DNA from: JANLUX01 sp031366005
Lineage (GTDB): Bacteria; Bacteroidota; Bacteroidia; AKYH767-A; OLB10
Assembly (NCBI GenBank): GCA_031366005.1
Contig: JANLZB010000031.1
Location: forward strand, 1-64,000
Length of the DNA: 64,000 nucleotides
Direction of reading: 5' to 3'
The position numbers were made by a program, and so were the translations under genes. This document shows, in pieces, positions 1-9,530 of the stretch (positions are counted from its first letter, which is position 1; each line of letters starts with the position of its first letter). The notes below the pieces were generated by a model that saw nothing but the letters and a program-made list of their open reading frames with translations, did not search any database and had not been told where the DNA came from.

Positions 1-2
1 AA

Positions 3-995
3 AAATTCCCCCACACCTCCCCCCTCCACTTACCGCTTTTTTTGTATTTTTCACAAAAAACAATTTGTGTACTTTTTTTTAAAAAAAAACAAACAACGGC
101 AGGCTACTTGCGTTACGGTGAAAATCCACACCAACAAGCCATCTATCATGGCAACTTGAAAGATGCACTCGAGCAGTTGCATGGCAAAGAATTATCATAC
201 AATAATATTTTAGACATTGATGCTGGTATTGCTTTGATTACAGATTTCACCGAACCTACTTTTGCAGTGATAAAACATAATAATGCATGTGGAGTCTGCT
301 CTCATTCATCACCCATAGAAGCCTGGAAAGGTGCTTTAGCCGCTGATCCTGTTTCGGCTTTTGGAGGTGTGATTGTTACCAATCAAAATATAAGTAAGGA
401 GATTGCATCAGAAATCAATAAATTGTTTTTTGAGGTTTTAATTGCTCCTGAGTTTGATGAGGAAGCACTCATCATTTTGAAAGAAAAGAAAAACCGGATA
501 CTGCTTAAGCAACAAAATTTTAATTTTCCTCTTCAACAATACCGGAGTGTACTCAATGGTTTGCTGGAACAAACGCGTGATTCTGTTGTTGAATCAAAAG
601 CTCAAATGAAAGTGGTTACCAAAATAACTCCTGAAGAAAACCAATATCCTGATTTGGTTTTTGCCAATAAAATTGTGAAGCACAGCAAATCGAATGCAAT
701 TGTGCTGGCAAAAAATCAACAGTTGCTTGCAAGTGGTGTAGGACAAACATCACGCATTGATGCACTCGAACAGGCAATTCAAAAAGCCAGGCATTTTGGA
801 TTTGACCTGCAGAATTCAGTGCTGGCTTCGGATGCATTTTTTCCTTTTCCTGATTGTGTAAACATTGCGCATAAAGCAGGTATAACAGCGATTGTTCAGC
901 CCGGAGGATCCTTAAAAGATGCGGATTCCATCGATGCATGCGACAGTAATGGAATGGCAATGGTGTTTATCGGTGTACGGCATTTTAAACATTGA
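3..995 (+). CDS. purH: Bifunctional purine biosynthesis protein PurH, 3' part (AICAR transformylase domain)
   Basis: PurH catalyses the last two steps of IMP synthesis: formyl transfer to AICAR, then ring closure. What is present is the AICAR transformylase region, starting at the conserved LRYGENPHQ motif near base 109. Further family motifs follow: KHNNACG, DPVSAFGG, LKSN-like KHSKSN, SDAFFPF and VQPGG. The gene ends with the typical RHFKH terminus. The N-terminal MGS-like IMP cyclohydrolase domain (about 190 residues in the family) is missing because the window begins here. The frame stays open to base 3, but the codons before about base 105 do not look like PurH and are low-complexity (C-rich, then T and A runs). 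No start codon can be assigned. The gene is 5' partial, and the function of the visible part is secure. Confidence 0.9.
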   Translation, partial: KFPHTSPLHLPLFLYFSQKTICVLFFKKKQTTAGYLRYGENPHQQAIYHGNLKDALEQLHGKELSYNNILDIDAGIALITDFTEPTFAVIKHNNACGVCSHSSPIEAWKGALAADPVSAFGGVIVTNQNISKEIASEINKLFFEVLIAPEFDEEALIILKEKKNRILLKQQNFNFPLQQYRSVLNGLLEQTRDSVVESKAQMKVVTKITPEENQYPDLVFANKIVKHSKSNAIVLAKNQQLLASGVGQTSRIDALEQAIQKARHFGFDLQNSVLASDAFFPFPDCVNIAHKAGITAIVQPGGSLKDADSIDACDSNGMAMVFIGVRHFKH

Positions 996-1245
996 AACCA
1001 ACTGTTATTTATGTGGTTTATTATGAAACAATCATTCAAAAATTCCGTAGTAGATAAAAACAGTTTTAAAGTAATTGCATTTTAAACATTTGCGCGTTAA
1101 TAAATAGCTCAAATAATCTCACCTTTGCAGGCGATTAACATTTTACTTTAAGGCGGAATATAAAAAGCGAATGGAACAAGCTCCGGTAACTGAAATTAAG
1201 TATAATCTTCCATCCAGTAAACAATATAAAAACAAGAAACGCAGA

Positions 1246-2268
1246 ATGGGACTCTTTGATTTTCTCACGCAGGAAATAGCAATTGACCTTGGCACAGCCA
1301 ACACATTAATTATTCATAACGATAAAGTAGTGGTGGATGAACCTTCCATAGTAGCCATTGATCGCACCACGGGTAAGATCATTGCTGTAGGGAAACAGGC
1401 CATGATGATGCACGGAAAAACGCACGAGAACATAAAAACCATTCGGCCTTTAAAGGATGGCGTAATTGCTGATTTCGAAGCTGCCGAGCAGATGATAAAG
1501 GGAATGATCCGCATGATTAATCCCGGTAACCGGATTTTTACTCCTTCATTGCGTATGGTTATTTGCATTCCTTCAGGTATTACCGAGGTGGAGAAACGTG
1601 CCGTTCGCGATAGTGCTGAACATGCAGGTGCAAAAGAAGTTTATCTCATTCACGAACCCATGGCTGCTGCAATCGGTATCGGGATTGATGTGGAAGAGCC
1701 AATGGGAAATATGATTATCGACATTGGCGGTGGTACAAGTGAGATTGCAGTTATAGCGCTGGGTGGAATCGTGTGCGATCAGAGTATCCGTGTTGCAGGT
1801 GATGGATTCACCACAGACATTTGGGATTACATGCGCAGGCAACATAATATTTTAATTGGTGAACGTTCAGCTGAGAGAATAAAAATAGAAGTGGGAGCTG
1901 CATTGCCTGAGTTGGATAATCCTCCTCCTGATTATGCTGTGCATGGTCGCGATCTGATGACCGGTATTCCAAAGGAAATTACTGTGAGCTATTCGGAGAT
2001 TGGACATGCACTTGATAAATCCATTTCAAAAATTGAAGAAGCTATTTTAAAAGCATTGGAGATAACTCCTCCTGAATTAAGTGCTGATATTTATCGCACC
2101 GGAATTTACCTGACCGGTGGTGGAGCATTATTACGTGGACTTGATAAACGTATTGCAATGAAAACCAAATTACCAGTTCACATTGCTGAAGATCCATTGA
2201 GAGCAGTTGTAAGAGGTACAGGTATTGCACTTAAAAATATTGACCGCTTCAAGTTCCTGATCCCATAG
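1246..2268 (+). CDS. mreB: Rod shape-determining protein MreB (actin-like)
   Basis: Bacterial actin that forms membrane-associated filaments and directs the lateral-wall elongation complex. The N-terminal phosphate-binding motif AIDLGTANTLI follows the membrane-binding start MGLFDFLTQ. Later come the second phosphate and adenosine motifs (IDIGGGTSEIAVI, LTGGGALLRGL). An in-frame start 25 codons upstream (base 1171) would add a basic tail not seen in MreB. The ATG at 1246 gives 340 residues, the usual family length. It heads a co-directional mreB-mreC-mreD-mrdA-rodA set that encodes the whole elongasome core. A weak TAnnTTTG-like word (CACCTTTG) lies near 1120, but its spacing to an upstream TTTG is poor, so I do not call a promoter there. 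Confidence 0.95.
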   Translation: MGLFDFLTQEIAIDLGTANTLIIHNDKVVVDEPSIVAIDRTTGKIIAVGKQAMMMHGKTHENIKTIRPLKDGVIADFEAAEQMIKGMIRMINPGNRIFTPSLRMVICIPSGITEVEKRAVRDSAEHAGAKEVYLIHEPMAAAIGIGIDVEEPMGNMIIDIGGGTSEIAVIALGGIVCDQSIRVAGDGFTTDIWDYMRRQHNILIGERSAERIKIEVGAALPELDNPPPDYAVHGRDLMTGIPKEITVSYSEIGHALDKSISKIEEAILKALEITPPELSADIYRTGIYLTGGGALLRGLDKRIAMKTKLPVHIAEDPLRAVVRGTGIALKNIDRFKFLIP

Positions 2269-2370
2269 ATGTATTTCTTTTTCTTGCATAGACGCAAAGA
2301 CACTAAGCAATCATTAAAAACTTTACGTCATTGCGCCTTTACGAGAGGAATTATTTTCAGTTCATTCTAA

Positions 2371-3207
2371 ATGAAAAACCTCTTTCTTCTTCTCTGGCGA
2401 AATAATTTTACACTTGCTTTTTTTGCTCTTGAAATTTATTGCTTTTACCTTCTTGTACAAAATAATAAATTCCAGAATGCTTCTGCTTTCAATGCTTCTA
2501 ACGCGTTGGTGGCAAAATCAATGGAAGGAGTTAATTATCTGAAAGAATATATTCATTTAAAAGATGACAACGCATCACTTGCAGAGGATAATGCACGACT
2601 CAGAAATTCTTTGAAAGATGCGCTTTATGAAAATGATACACTGCACACAACTATTGTTGATTCAACAAATCATCAGCAATACAATTTTATCACTGCCAAA
2701 GTGATTAATAATTCCGTTAACCGGAGAAACAATTATCTCACATTGAATAAAGGAAGCATGCAGGGCATCAAGCCGGAGATGGGAGTGATTAGCAGTGATG
2801 GAATAGTAGGAATTGTTAAACAGGTCTCCCCACATTTTTGCACGGTTATGTCATTACTTCATAAAGATGCGCGCATCAGTGCAAAGATTAAACGCAATGA
2901 TTTTTTTGGTTCTCTGGTGTGGGAAGGCGGCTCACCCTTTTTTGCATCGCTTAAAGAAATTGACAAAACTGTGCCTGTTCAAAAAGGTGATACAATAGTT
3001 ACAACTTCATTCTCATCTATTTTTCCTGCGGGAATTATGATTGGCAGAATAACCGATTCACGGGTTGCTGCAGGATCAAATTTTCATGATATTGAAGTTC
3101 ACCTGAGCACACCTTTTCAAAAACTTTCGCATGTGTATATCATAAATAATATTCTTAAAGAAGAGCAACGAACGCTCGAAGCAAACAATAAGGCGGATGA
3201 TCATTGA
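2371..3207 (+). CDS. mreC: Rod shape-determining protein MreC
   Basis: MreC is a bitopic inner-membrane protein that links MreB filaments to the periplasmic wall enzymes and activates PBP2. The 278 residues show one N-terminal membrane segment (about residues 10-30). A coiled-coil-like stretch follows (about 55-90). The beta-rich MreC domain comes next, with NNSVNRRNNYLTLNKGS, GVISSDGIVGIVK and the late GDTIVTTSFSSIFPAGI motif. Length and architecture are normal. The gene lies 102 bases after mreB and overlaps mreD by 11 bases, so the two are probably translationally coupled. Confidence 0.92.
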   Translation: MKNLFLLLWRNNFTLAFFALEIYCFYLLVQNNKFQNASAFNASNALVAKSMEGVNYLKEYIHLKDDNASLAEDNARLRNSLKDALYENDTLHTTIVDSTNHQQYNFITAKVINNSVNRRNNYLTLNKGSMQGIKPEMGVISSDGIVGIVKQVSPHFCTVMSLLHKDARISAKIKRNDFFGSLVWEGGSPFFASLKEIDKTVPVQKGDTIVTTSFSSIFPAGIMIGRITDSRVAAGSNFHDIEVHLSTPFQKLSHVYIINNILKEEQRTLEANNKADDH

Positions 3208-3712
3208 AATATTAAAAATAGTTTTTCGTTTCATAATCCTCATTGCTGTGCAGGTGCTGGTGCTCAATCATATTGAGATCAGTGGCTACATCAATCCGTT
3301 TCTCTATGTATTATTTATCCTGATGTTGCCTATTCGCACTCCACGTCTGGTTTTATTGATTATTGCATTTGCAACCGGCATCACTGTTGATCTTTTTACA
3401 AATACAACCGGAATGCATGCAGCAGCTTGTGTGCTCGTAGCTTACTTCCGTCCGGGTTGGTTAAAAATTATTGCACCGCGTGATGGGTATGATCCGGAAG
3501 CGGTTCCTTCAGTGAAACAATTCGGATTTCAGTGGTTTATTATTTATTCATCAGTGATGGTGCTAGTGCATCATGTTGTTCTTTTTTATATTGAAGTGTT
3601 CAGGTTCAGTGAATTTTTCAGCACGTTAATCCGCGCATTGTTAAGCACTGTTATTACACTTTTATTAATCATTATAACACAATATTTATTTACTAAATCA
3701 GAAGAACGATAG
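3197..3712 (+). CDS. mreD: Rod shape-determining protein MreD
   Basis: Small polytopic membrane protein of the elongasome. The 171 residues form about five hydrophobic segments and contain the family-like stretch PFLYVLFILMLPIRTPR near residues 34-50. Sequence conservation in MreD is low, so the call leans on its position: it overlaps the end of mreC by 11 bases and precedes mrdA, the standard order in Bacteroidota. Confidence 0.88.
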   Translation: MIIEILKIVFRFIILIAVQVLVLNHIEISGYINPFLYVLFILMLPIRTPRLVLLIIAFATGITVDLFTNTTGMHAAACVLVAYFRPGWLKIIAPRDGYDPEAVPSVKQFGFQWFIIYSSVMVLVHHVVLFYIEVFRFSEFFSTLIRALLSTVITLLLIIITQYLFTKSEER

Positions 3713-3748
3713 TGCGCCTGCTGCTTTCATCTTTTTATTTTTACATTA

Positions 3749-5629
3749 ATGAATAACGCTTCAACAGGTCAACGTTTTGTGGTACTCAGCATTTTCACAG
3801 CTGTAATAATTATTTTTTTACTGCGATTGTTTTATATACAGGTGCTGGAAGAAAGTTATACTGTTTCTGCAAATAATAATGTGCTGCGTTATGTGATAGA
3901 TTACCCTGCACGCGGAATGATATACGATCGCAATGGAAAAATACTTGCTTACAATCAGGCAGTATATGACCTTATGGTAATTCCAAGACAGGTAGGTGAA
4001 ATGGATACAATGGAATTCTGCAAATTGCTTGGCATCACCAAAGAAAGTTTCATTGATAAACTGACTAAAGCCAGACAATTTTCCACTTACAAAGCATCAA
4101 TATTTGAAAAGCAGATCCCCGGAGAAACGTATGCGACACTGCAGGAAAAACTTTATAAGTTCAATGGGTTCTATGCACAGCCACGTACGCTGAGGAAATA
4201 TCCCGGTAACAGTGCTGCCCACATGCTTGGGTATATTGGTGAGGTTAATGACGACCTGATTAAAAAATATCCTTATTATAAGTCGGGTGATTACATTGGC
4301 ATAAGCGGCATTGAACAGAGTTATGAAACGGATTTACGGGGCAAGCGGGGCGTTCGTGTAGTGATGGTGGATGTTTTCAATCGTGAGAAAGGACGTTTTA
4401 AGGCTGGACAGTATGATACACTCGCCATCACAGGAACCAATCTTACTTCGTCAATTGATGGAACGTTGCAGGAATATGGAGAACGATTGATGCAAAATAA
4501 AGTAGGAAGTATTGTGGCTATCGAACCTAAAACGGGAGAAATACTGGCATTGGTTTCAAGTCCGACTTACGACCCGAATTTAATGGTAGGTAGAGTGCGC
4601 GGAAATAATTATGTAAAGCTGCTTCGAGATCCTTTGCTGCCATTATTCAACCGTGCACTGATGTCCTATTATCCTCCCGGCTCCACTTTTAAACCAGTGA
4701 TGTCATTGATCGGTCAACAGGAAGGAACATTATTTCCAAATACTACTTATTATTGTGATGGAGGTTATCACATGGGAAGCATAACAGTGAAATGTGATGC
4801 ACGGCATGGTAACATCAGTCTTCTTCCTGCCATTCAGCATAGTTGTAATACTTATTACTGCAATGTTTTTCGTGCCAATATTGACGATAAAAAATTTCAC
4901 AGCACTGAAACAGCATTTGAAAACTGGAGAAATAATGTGATGAGTTTTGGCTATGGAACTAAATTAAACATTGACCTTCCTCATGTTTTAAGTGGTAATG
5001 TTCCTTCAGTAAAATATTATGATAAATATTTTGGCAAAGGTCATTGGCGTTCATCCACTATTGTTTCACTTGGTATTGGACAGGGTGAGTTGGGTGCATC
5101 TCCATTGCAGATGGCAAATGTTGCTGCTACTATTGCCAATCGGGGATATTATTATTTACCGCATGTGATTAAATTTATTGGTGATAACAAAACACAACTC
5201 CCCAAATACACTACCAAACATTATACAACTGTTGATCCTAAATATTTTGAAATAGTGGTGGACGGAATGAAAAATGTCGTGGAAGCAGGAACTGCAGCCG
5301 CATCAAAAATAAAAGGTATAGAGTGGTGTGGAAAAACGGGGACTGCGCAAAACCCTCATGGGAAAGACAACTCACTATTCATTTGTTTTGCTCCTAAAGA
5401 TGATCCAAAAATTGCAATTTCGATTGTGATTGAAAACGGAGGGTGGGGTGCGCAATGGGCTGCACCGATAGCAAGTTTATTGATTGAAAAATATTTAAAT
5501 GATAGTATAAGCCGCCCTGCCATTGAAGAACGGATGCTTAAAGGAAATTTGATTGAACAAGTGTTGAATGCGCAGGTACAGCATCATAATGATACATTGC
5601 CCTCATTGAAAAAGGTTAATCAAAAATGA
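3749..5629 (+). CDS. mrdA: Penicillin-binding protein 2 (elongation transpeptidase)
   Basis: Class B PBP that cross-links peptidoglycan during cell elongation as the partner of RodA. An N-terminal membrane anchor (about residues 10-32) is followed by the dimerisation domain with ARGMIYDRNGKILA near residue 53. The transpeptidase domain carries all three catalytic motifs: STFK (Ser312, Lys315), SCN (from Ser365) and KTGTAQ (from Lys529). Length (626 residues) is typical. The stop overlaps the rodA start by 4 bases, as expected for this tightly coupled pair. Confidence 0.95.
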   Translation: MNNASTGQRFVVLSIFTAVIIIFLLRLFYIQVLEESYTVSANNNVLRYVIDYPARGMIYDRNGKILAYNQAVYDLMVIPRQVGEMDTMEFCKLLGITKESFIDKLTKARQFSTYKASIFEKQIPGETYATLQEKLYKFNGFYAQPRTLRKYPGNSAAHMLGYIGEVNDDLIKKYPYYKSGDYIGISGIEQSYETDLRGKRGVRVVMVDVFNREKGRFKAGQYDTLAITGTNLTSSIDGTLQEYGERLMQNKVGSIVAIEPKTGEILALVSSPTYDPNLMVGRVRGNNYVKLLRDPLLPLFNRALMSYYPPGSTFKPVMSLIGQQEGTLFPNTTYYCDGGYHMGSITVKCDARHGNISLLPAIQHSCNTYYCNVFRANIDDKKFHSTETAFENWRNNVMSFGYGTKLNIDLPHVLSGNVPSVKYYDKYFGKGHWRSSTIVSLGIGQGELGASPLQMANVAATIANRGYYYLPHVIKFIGDNKTQLPKYTTKHYTTVDPKYFEIVVDGMKNVVEAGTAAASKIKGIEWCGKTGTAQNPHGKDNSLFICFAPKDDPKIAISIVIENGGWGAQWAAPIASLLIEKYLNDSISRPAIEERMLKGNLIEQVLNAQVQHHNDTLPSLKKVNQK

Positions 5630-6888
5630 GAAGGCAAAAAAACATACTTGAAAACATTGACTGGCTTCTTGTCAGCTTATATTTCATTTTGGTAGTAATG
5701 GGTTGGCTAAATATATATGCGGCCCGTTTTAACGAAGAGCATAAAAGTATTTTTGATTTAACGCAGAGCTATGGAAAACAGTTAATATGGATTAGTGGTG
5801 CACTTTTTATTGCACTTTGTATAATGATTATTGATGGGAAATTTTATGCTGCATTTTCCTATCCTATTTATGCTTTTATGATGTTTTTGCTATTGGTTGT
5901 GCTTGTAGTTGCACGGGACATTAAGGGTGCAGTAGCCTGGATTGACATTGGCAGTTTTAAGTTACAACCCTCGGAGTTTGCAAAATTTGCAACTAACATG
6001 GCGCTTGCGAAATACCTGAGCACCCTCAACATCCGTATGGAAGACATGCGAACAAAAATTATTGCTGGCCTTATTGTGTTACTTCCGGCAGCAATTATTT
6101 TAAAACAAAATGATACCGGCTCTGCATTGGTTTTTGCTGCCTTTATATTCGTTCTCTACCGTGAAGGCTTATCGCAAAATGTGCTCATTTTCGGTTTTTT
6201 TGCTGCATTTCTTTTCGTGATTGCACTGATGGTAAAAAGTTATATTTTATTAATTGCAATTGCATCGCTTGGCTTTATTACCTATTTATTGATGCGTAAA
6301 ACAAGAAAAAACCTGATGGTGATTTTAGCTATCATCCTGCTTGCATGCGGAGTAGTAAAATCCGTTGACTTTGCTTACAACAAAATTTTACAGGCTCATC
6401 AGCGTGAACGTATAGATGTTTTGCTTGGAAAAAAATCTGATCCGAAAGGAGCTGGGTATAATGTCAACCAAAGTTTGATTGCAATAGGCAGTGGAGGATT
6501 GTTAGGCAAAGGCTATTTGCAAGGCACACAAACGAAATATGATTTCGTTCCCGAACAAAGCACTGATTTTATTTTTTGCACCGTGGGAGAAGAATGGGGA
6601 TTTATCGGAACAACAGTTGTGCTCTTATTATTTCTGGGGTTGTTATACAGAATTATTTTCATTGCCGAACGGCAAAGGTCACAATACACCCGTATCTACG
6701 CGTATGGTGTTGCCTCCATTTTATTTTTTCATCTTATGATTAATGTTGGTATGGCAATAGGGCTGGCACCTGTTATAGGGATTCCACTTCCATTTTTTAG
6801 TTATGGTGGTTCGTCATTATGGAGTTTCACTATTTTGCTCTTTGTATTGGTGAAGTTGGATAGTTACCGCATGTATATTTTGAGATAA
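5626..6888 (+). CDS. rodA: Rod shape-determining protein RodA (SEDS glycosyltransferase)
   Basis: SEDS-family peptidoglycan glycosyltransferase that polymerises lipid II during elongation. The 420 residues contain about ten membrane segments and clear SEDS signatures: WIDIGSFKLQPSEFAK, the loop QSLIAIGSGGLLGKGY, the FVPEQSTDFIF motif with its conserved acidic residue, and the C-terminal PLPFFSYGGSS. Start ATG overlaps the PBP2 stop. It is the last gene of the elongasome operon; the following gene, nadE, has its own promoter-like element. Confidence 0.95.
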   Translation: MRRQKNILENIDWLLVSLYFILVVMGWLNIYAARFNEEHKSIFDLTQSYGKQLIWISGALFIALCIMIIDGKFYAAFSYPIYAFMMFLLLVVLVVARDIKGAVAWIDIGSFKLQPSEFAKFATNMALAKYLSTLNIRMEDMRTKIIAGLIVLLPAAIILKQNDTGSALVFAAFIFVLYREGLSQNVLIFGFFAAFLFVIALMVKSYILLIAIASLGFITYLLMRKTRKNLMVILAIILLACGVVKSVDFAYNKILQAHQRERIDVLLGKKSDPKGAGYNVNQSLIAIGSGGLLGKGYLQGTQTKYDFVPEQSTDFIFCTVGEEWGFIGTTVVLLLFLGLLYRIIFIAERQRSQYTRIYAYGVASILFFHLMINVGMAIGLAPVIGIPLPFFSYGGSSLWSFTILLFVLVKLDSYRMYILR

Positions 6889-6942
6889 ATATATTTTTTC
6901 ATGCATTATTCTATCTTGACCAAGCGCTCTTTTTTTATTCCC

Positions 6943-6950
6943 TAATTTTG
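6943..6950 (+). promoter_or_regulatory. Bacteroidota -7 promoter element upstream of nadE
   Basis: TAATTTTG matches the Bacteroidota -7 consensus TAnnTTTG and lies 20 bases before the nadE start. A TTG at 6916-6918 could serve as the -33 element, though the 24-base spacer is longer than the usual 19-21. Confidence 0.45.
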
Positions 6951-6970
6951 TTTTAGAAAAATAAATATTT

Positions 6971-8617
6971 ATGAATATCGCTCTTGCGCAGCTTAATTAT
7001 CATATAGGAAATTTTGAACAAAACAGTGCGCGTATAAAGAAAACGATTAACGAGGCAAAGCAGCAGAAGTGTGATTTAATTGTGTTTGCTGAACTTGCTA
7101 TTTGTGGATATCCACCTCTTGATTTCTTAGACTTTAAAGATTTTACTGTAAAAAGTATTGCTGCCATCGAAGATGTTGCTTCTGTCTGCACAGGTATAAC
7201 CGCAATTGTTGGAGGGCCCAGTATTAATCCTGATATCAATGGTAAAAACCTTTTTAACTCTGCATTTGTTTTGTCGGATGGAAAAATTTCTAAAATTATT
7301 TCCAAGACATTACTTCCAACTTACGATGTGTTTGATGAATACCGATGGTTTGAATCAAACAAAAATTTTGAATGCATCATTGTAAATGGTGTTCGCATTG
7401 CATTAACCGTTTGCGAGGATTTGTGGAATATGGATGATGATCCTTTATACCGGTTCTGGCCTATGAACGAGCTGATAAAAGAAAAACCACAGCTCATGAT
7501 TAACATCGCAGCTTCACCTTTTAATTATTTACATGCGGTTCAAAGGAAAAAAATATTAGAAAAAAATGTTTTGCAATATAAGTTACCTTTAATTTATGTA
7601 AACCAGGTAGGAGGTCAGACGGATATTTTATTTGATGGCGGTTCATTGATTTATGATGAGAATGCAAAATTGCAGTGTGAGGCAAAATATTTTGAAGAAG
7701 ACCTTCTATGGTGTGAATTCGATTCAACATCAAACATTAGCGTTAAAAATAAAATCACTCTATCGGAAAATAAACCCCTCATTGCATTAGTACATGATGC
7801 ATTGGTAATGGGAATCCGTGATTATTTTTTCAAACAGAATTTTAATAATGCCGTATTAGGTTTCTCTGGTGGTATTGATTCAGCAATAGTACTGGCTCTT
7901 GCAGTAAAGGCTTTAGGAAAAGAAAATGTTCATGCAGAATTAATGCCATCTCAATACAGCAGCGATCATTCAGTTTCTGATTCATTGGCAATGGTAAAAA
8001 CGCTGGAGGTTTCACACCAGATTTTACCTATTGAAAGTATATTTAATTCGTTTCTTGACACATTAAAAAATGATTTTAAGAATTTGCTTTTTGATGTAAC
8101 AGAAGAAAATTTGCAGGCACGTATAAGGGGTGTGCTATTGATGGCTTTAAGTAATAAGTTTAAATATATTTTGCTCAATACATCTAACAAAAGTGAGCTT
8201 GCTGTCGGGTATGGAACTTTGTATGGTGATATGTGCGGAGGATTATCCGTTATCGGTGATTTGTATAAAACACAGGTATTTGAATTAGCACATTACATTA
8301 ATCGTAATCAAGAAATTATTCCTGCTCACATTATTACAAAGCCACCTAGTGCAGAATTAAGACCTGATCAAAAGGATACTGATTCATTGCCGGAGTATAA
8401 TATTCTTGATCAGATATTGATGTTATACATTGATCAGTCACAAGGACCTGATGAGATAATTGCAAAAGGATTAGATGAAAAATTAGTGCAGCGGATATTA
8501 AGTATGGTGAACAGAAATGAATACAAGCGTCATCAATTTGCTCCGATACTTCGCGTTTCTCCTAAATCATTTGGAAGAGGAAGAAGGATGCCGATTGTAG
8601 GAAAATATTTGTGTTAA
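6971..8617 (+). CDS. nadE: Glutamine-dependent NAD+ synthetase
   Basis: Final step of NAD synthesis: amidation of nicotinic acid adenine dinucleotide using ammonia released from glutamine. The N-terminal nitrilase-fold amidase domain (about residues 1-260) has the triad Glu41 (FAELAICGYPP), Lys112 (SKTLLPTYDVF) and Cys148 (LTVCEDLW). The C-terminal synthetase domain carries the PP-loop GFSGGIDSA (residues 297-305), followed by LNTSNKSELAVGYGTLYGD and PPSAELRPDQKD. At 548 residues it is full length for the two-domain bacterial type. A hairpin after the stop separates it from the convergent neighbour. Confidence 0.95.
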   Translation: MNIALAQLNYHIGNFEQNSARIKKTINEAKQQKCDLIVFAELAICGYPPLDFLDFKDFTVKSIAAIEDVASVCTGITAIVGGPSINPDINGKNLFNSAFVLSDGKISKIISKTLLPTYDVFDEYRWFESNKNFECIIVNGVRIALTVCEDLWNMDDDPLYRFWPMNELIKEKPQLMINIAASPFNYLHAVQRKKILEKNVLQYKLPLIYVNQVGGQTDILFDGGSLIYDENAKLQCEAKYFEEDLLWCEFDSTSNISVKNKITLSENKPLIALVHDALVMGIRDYFFKQNFNNAVLGFSGGIDSAIVLALAVKALGKENVHAELMPSQYSSDHSVSDSLAMVKTLEVSHQILPIESIFNSFLDTLKNDFKNLLFDVTEENLQARIRGVLLMALSNKFKYILLNTSNKSELAVGYGTLYGDMCGGLSVIGDLYKTQVFELAHYINRNQEIIPAHIITKPPSAELRPDQKDTDSLPEYNILDQILMLYIDQSQGPDEIIAKGLDEKLVQRILSMVNRNEYKRHQFAPILRVSPKSFGRGRRMPIVGKYLC

Positions 8618-8633
8618 TTTTTTTTCATAAAAA

Positions 8634-8661
8634 AAGGCCAGTGTTTTTTTACACCAGCCTT
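8634..8661. terminator. Bidirectional hairpin terminator between nadE and a convergent gene
   Basis: AAGGC at 8634-8638 pairs with GCCTT at 8657-8661. The inner GTGT/ACAC pairs, and a two-base internal mismatch interrupts the stem. Runs of A and T flank both sides. It lies in the 66-base gap between two convergent stops. Confidence 0.65.
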
Positions 8662-8683
8662 ATAATTATTGTTGAAATTATTT

Positions 8684-9328
8684 TTATTCTCCGCCAAATT
8701 TAGTAACCAAACCTAACCCGAATAATACTCCACCACCTTTAATTTTATAATCCACTTTGTCTCCAGATTCTGAAACACTTCCTTTTAATCCAACACCTTG
8801 ATATCCTAAGTCAAGAGACATTCCAATAAACTGAGCCCACCACCAGTTGAAACCAACATTTACACCGTATTCTAATCCGCTTGATTTACCATTAGTACCA
8901 CCTCCTGTGAATTTATCTTTTGTAGAACCAAACCCAATTGTAGGTCCCACATATAATGCGAATTTATCTTTATTAACAGGATAAAATTTACCTTCAAGAC
9001 CAAATCCTATTCCGCTGTTTGTTGTAGTAAAATCTGATGAAGTACCGAAATCAGTAGTAGTAGTAACATACGCAGCATGTTCACTCCTTAAATAAATTCC
9101 GGCACTGAATTTTTCTGTTAATCCATACTGAGCTCTTAATCCAGTATTTGCCCTTGCTCCAATTGCTTTTTCTGAAGTTGTTACTCCAGCAAATTTACTT
9201 TCAAGAGTTGCTCCTCCTAATAATACACTCCAGCCTAGTCCCAATTGAATTTTACCAGGTGTGTTAGATTGTGCATGTGTTAATGTGGTTGTAGCTATTA
9301 AGACAATAGCAAGTAATAATTTTTTCAT
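8684..9328 (-). CDS. Small outer-membrane beta-barrel protein
   Basis: 214 residues with a classic signal peptide (MKKLLLAIVLIATTTLTHAQ). Alternating, glycine- and aromatic-rich strands follow and the protein ends close to a final strand, as in 8-stranded porin-family barrels. Phrases such as GLRAQYGLTEKFSAGIYLR and GVNVGFNWWWAQF are typical of this group. It probably resides in the outer membrane; no substrate or partner is evident. It is transcribed alone and convergent with nadE. No enzymatic motif is seen, so I do not assign a function. Confidence 0.8.
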   Translation of the reverse strand: MKKLLLAIVLIATTTLTHAQSNTPGKIQLGLGWSVLLGGATLESKFAGVTTSEKAIGARANTGLRAQYGLTEKFSAGIYLRSEHAAYVTTTTDFGTSSDFTTTNSGIGFGLEGKFYPVNKDKFALYVGPTIGFGSTKDKFTGGGTNGKSSGLEYGVNVGFNWWWAQFIGMSLDLGYQGVGLKGSVSESGDKVDYKIKGGGVLFGLGLVTKFGGE

Positions 9329-9352
9329 GTTTTATAGTATTTTGATTTGGCG

Positions 9353-9360
9353 CAAATGTA
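9353..9360 (-). promoter_or_regulatory. -7 promoter element of the small outer-membrane protein gene
   Basis: On the minus strand this reads TACATTTG, a match to TAnnTTTG, 24 bases before the ATG at 9328. No convincing -33 TTG at the normal distance. Confidence 0.4.
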
Positions 9361-9530
9361 TATTAAATAAATATACAATGCCGTTATTTTTAACAGTTAA
9401 CTCAAATCAATATTGAACATATACTGATAGGCATTTAAAAGCTTCTCTTATCATACCATTGTTTCATTATTTTCGCCATTCCTTTTTCTGTTTATCTTTT
9501 CTCTTTCAATATTAATTTTATTTCCCTTAA

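Noticed and set aside
1089..1127. Promoter of mreB (TTTG plus CACCTTTG)
   Set aside because: One mismatch in the -7 word and a 27-base spacer, outside the usual range.
1171..1245. N-terminal extension of MreB
   Set aside because: Adds 25 basic residues ahead of the conserved MGLFDFL start; family length fits the later ATG.
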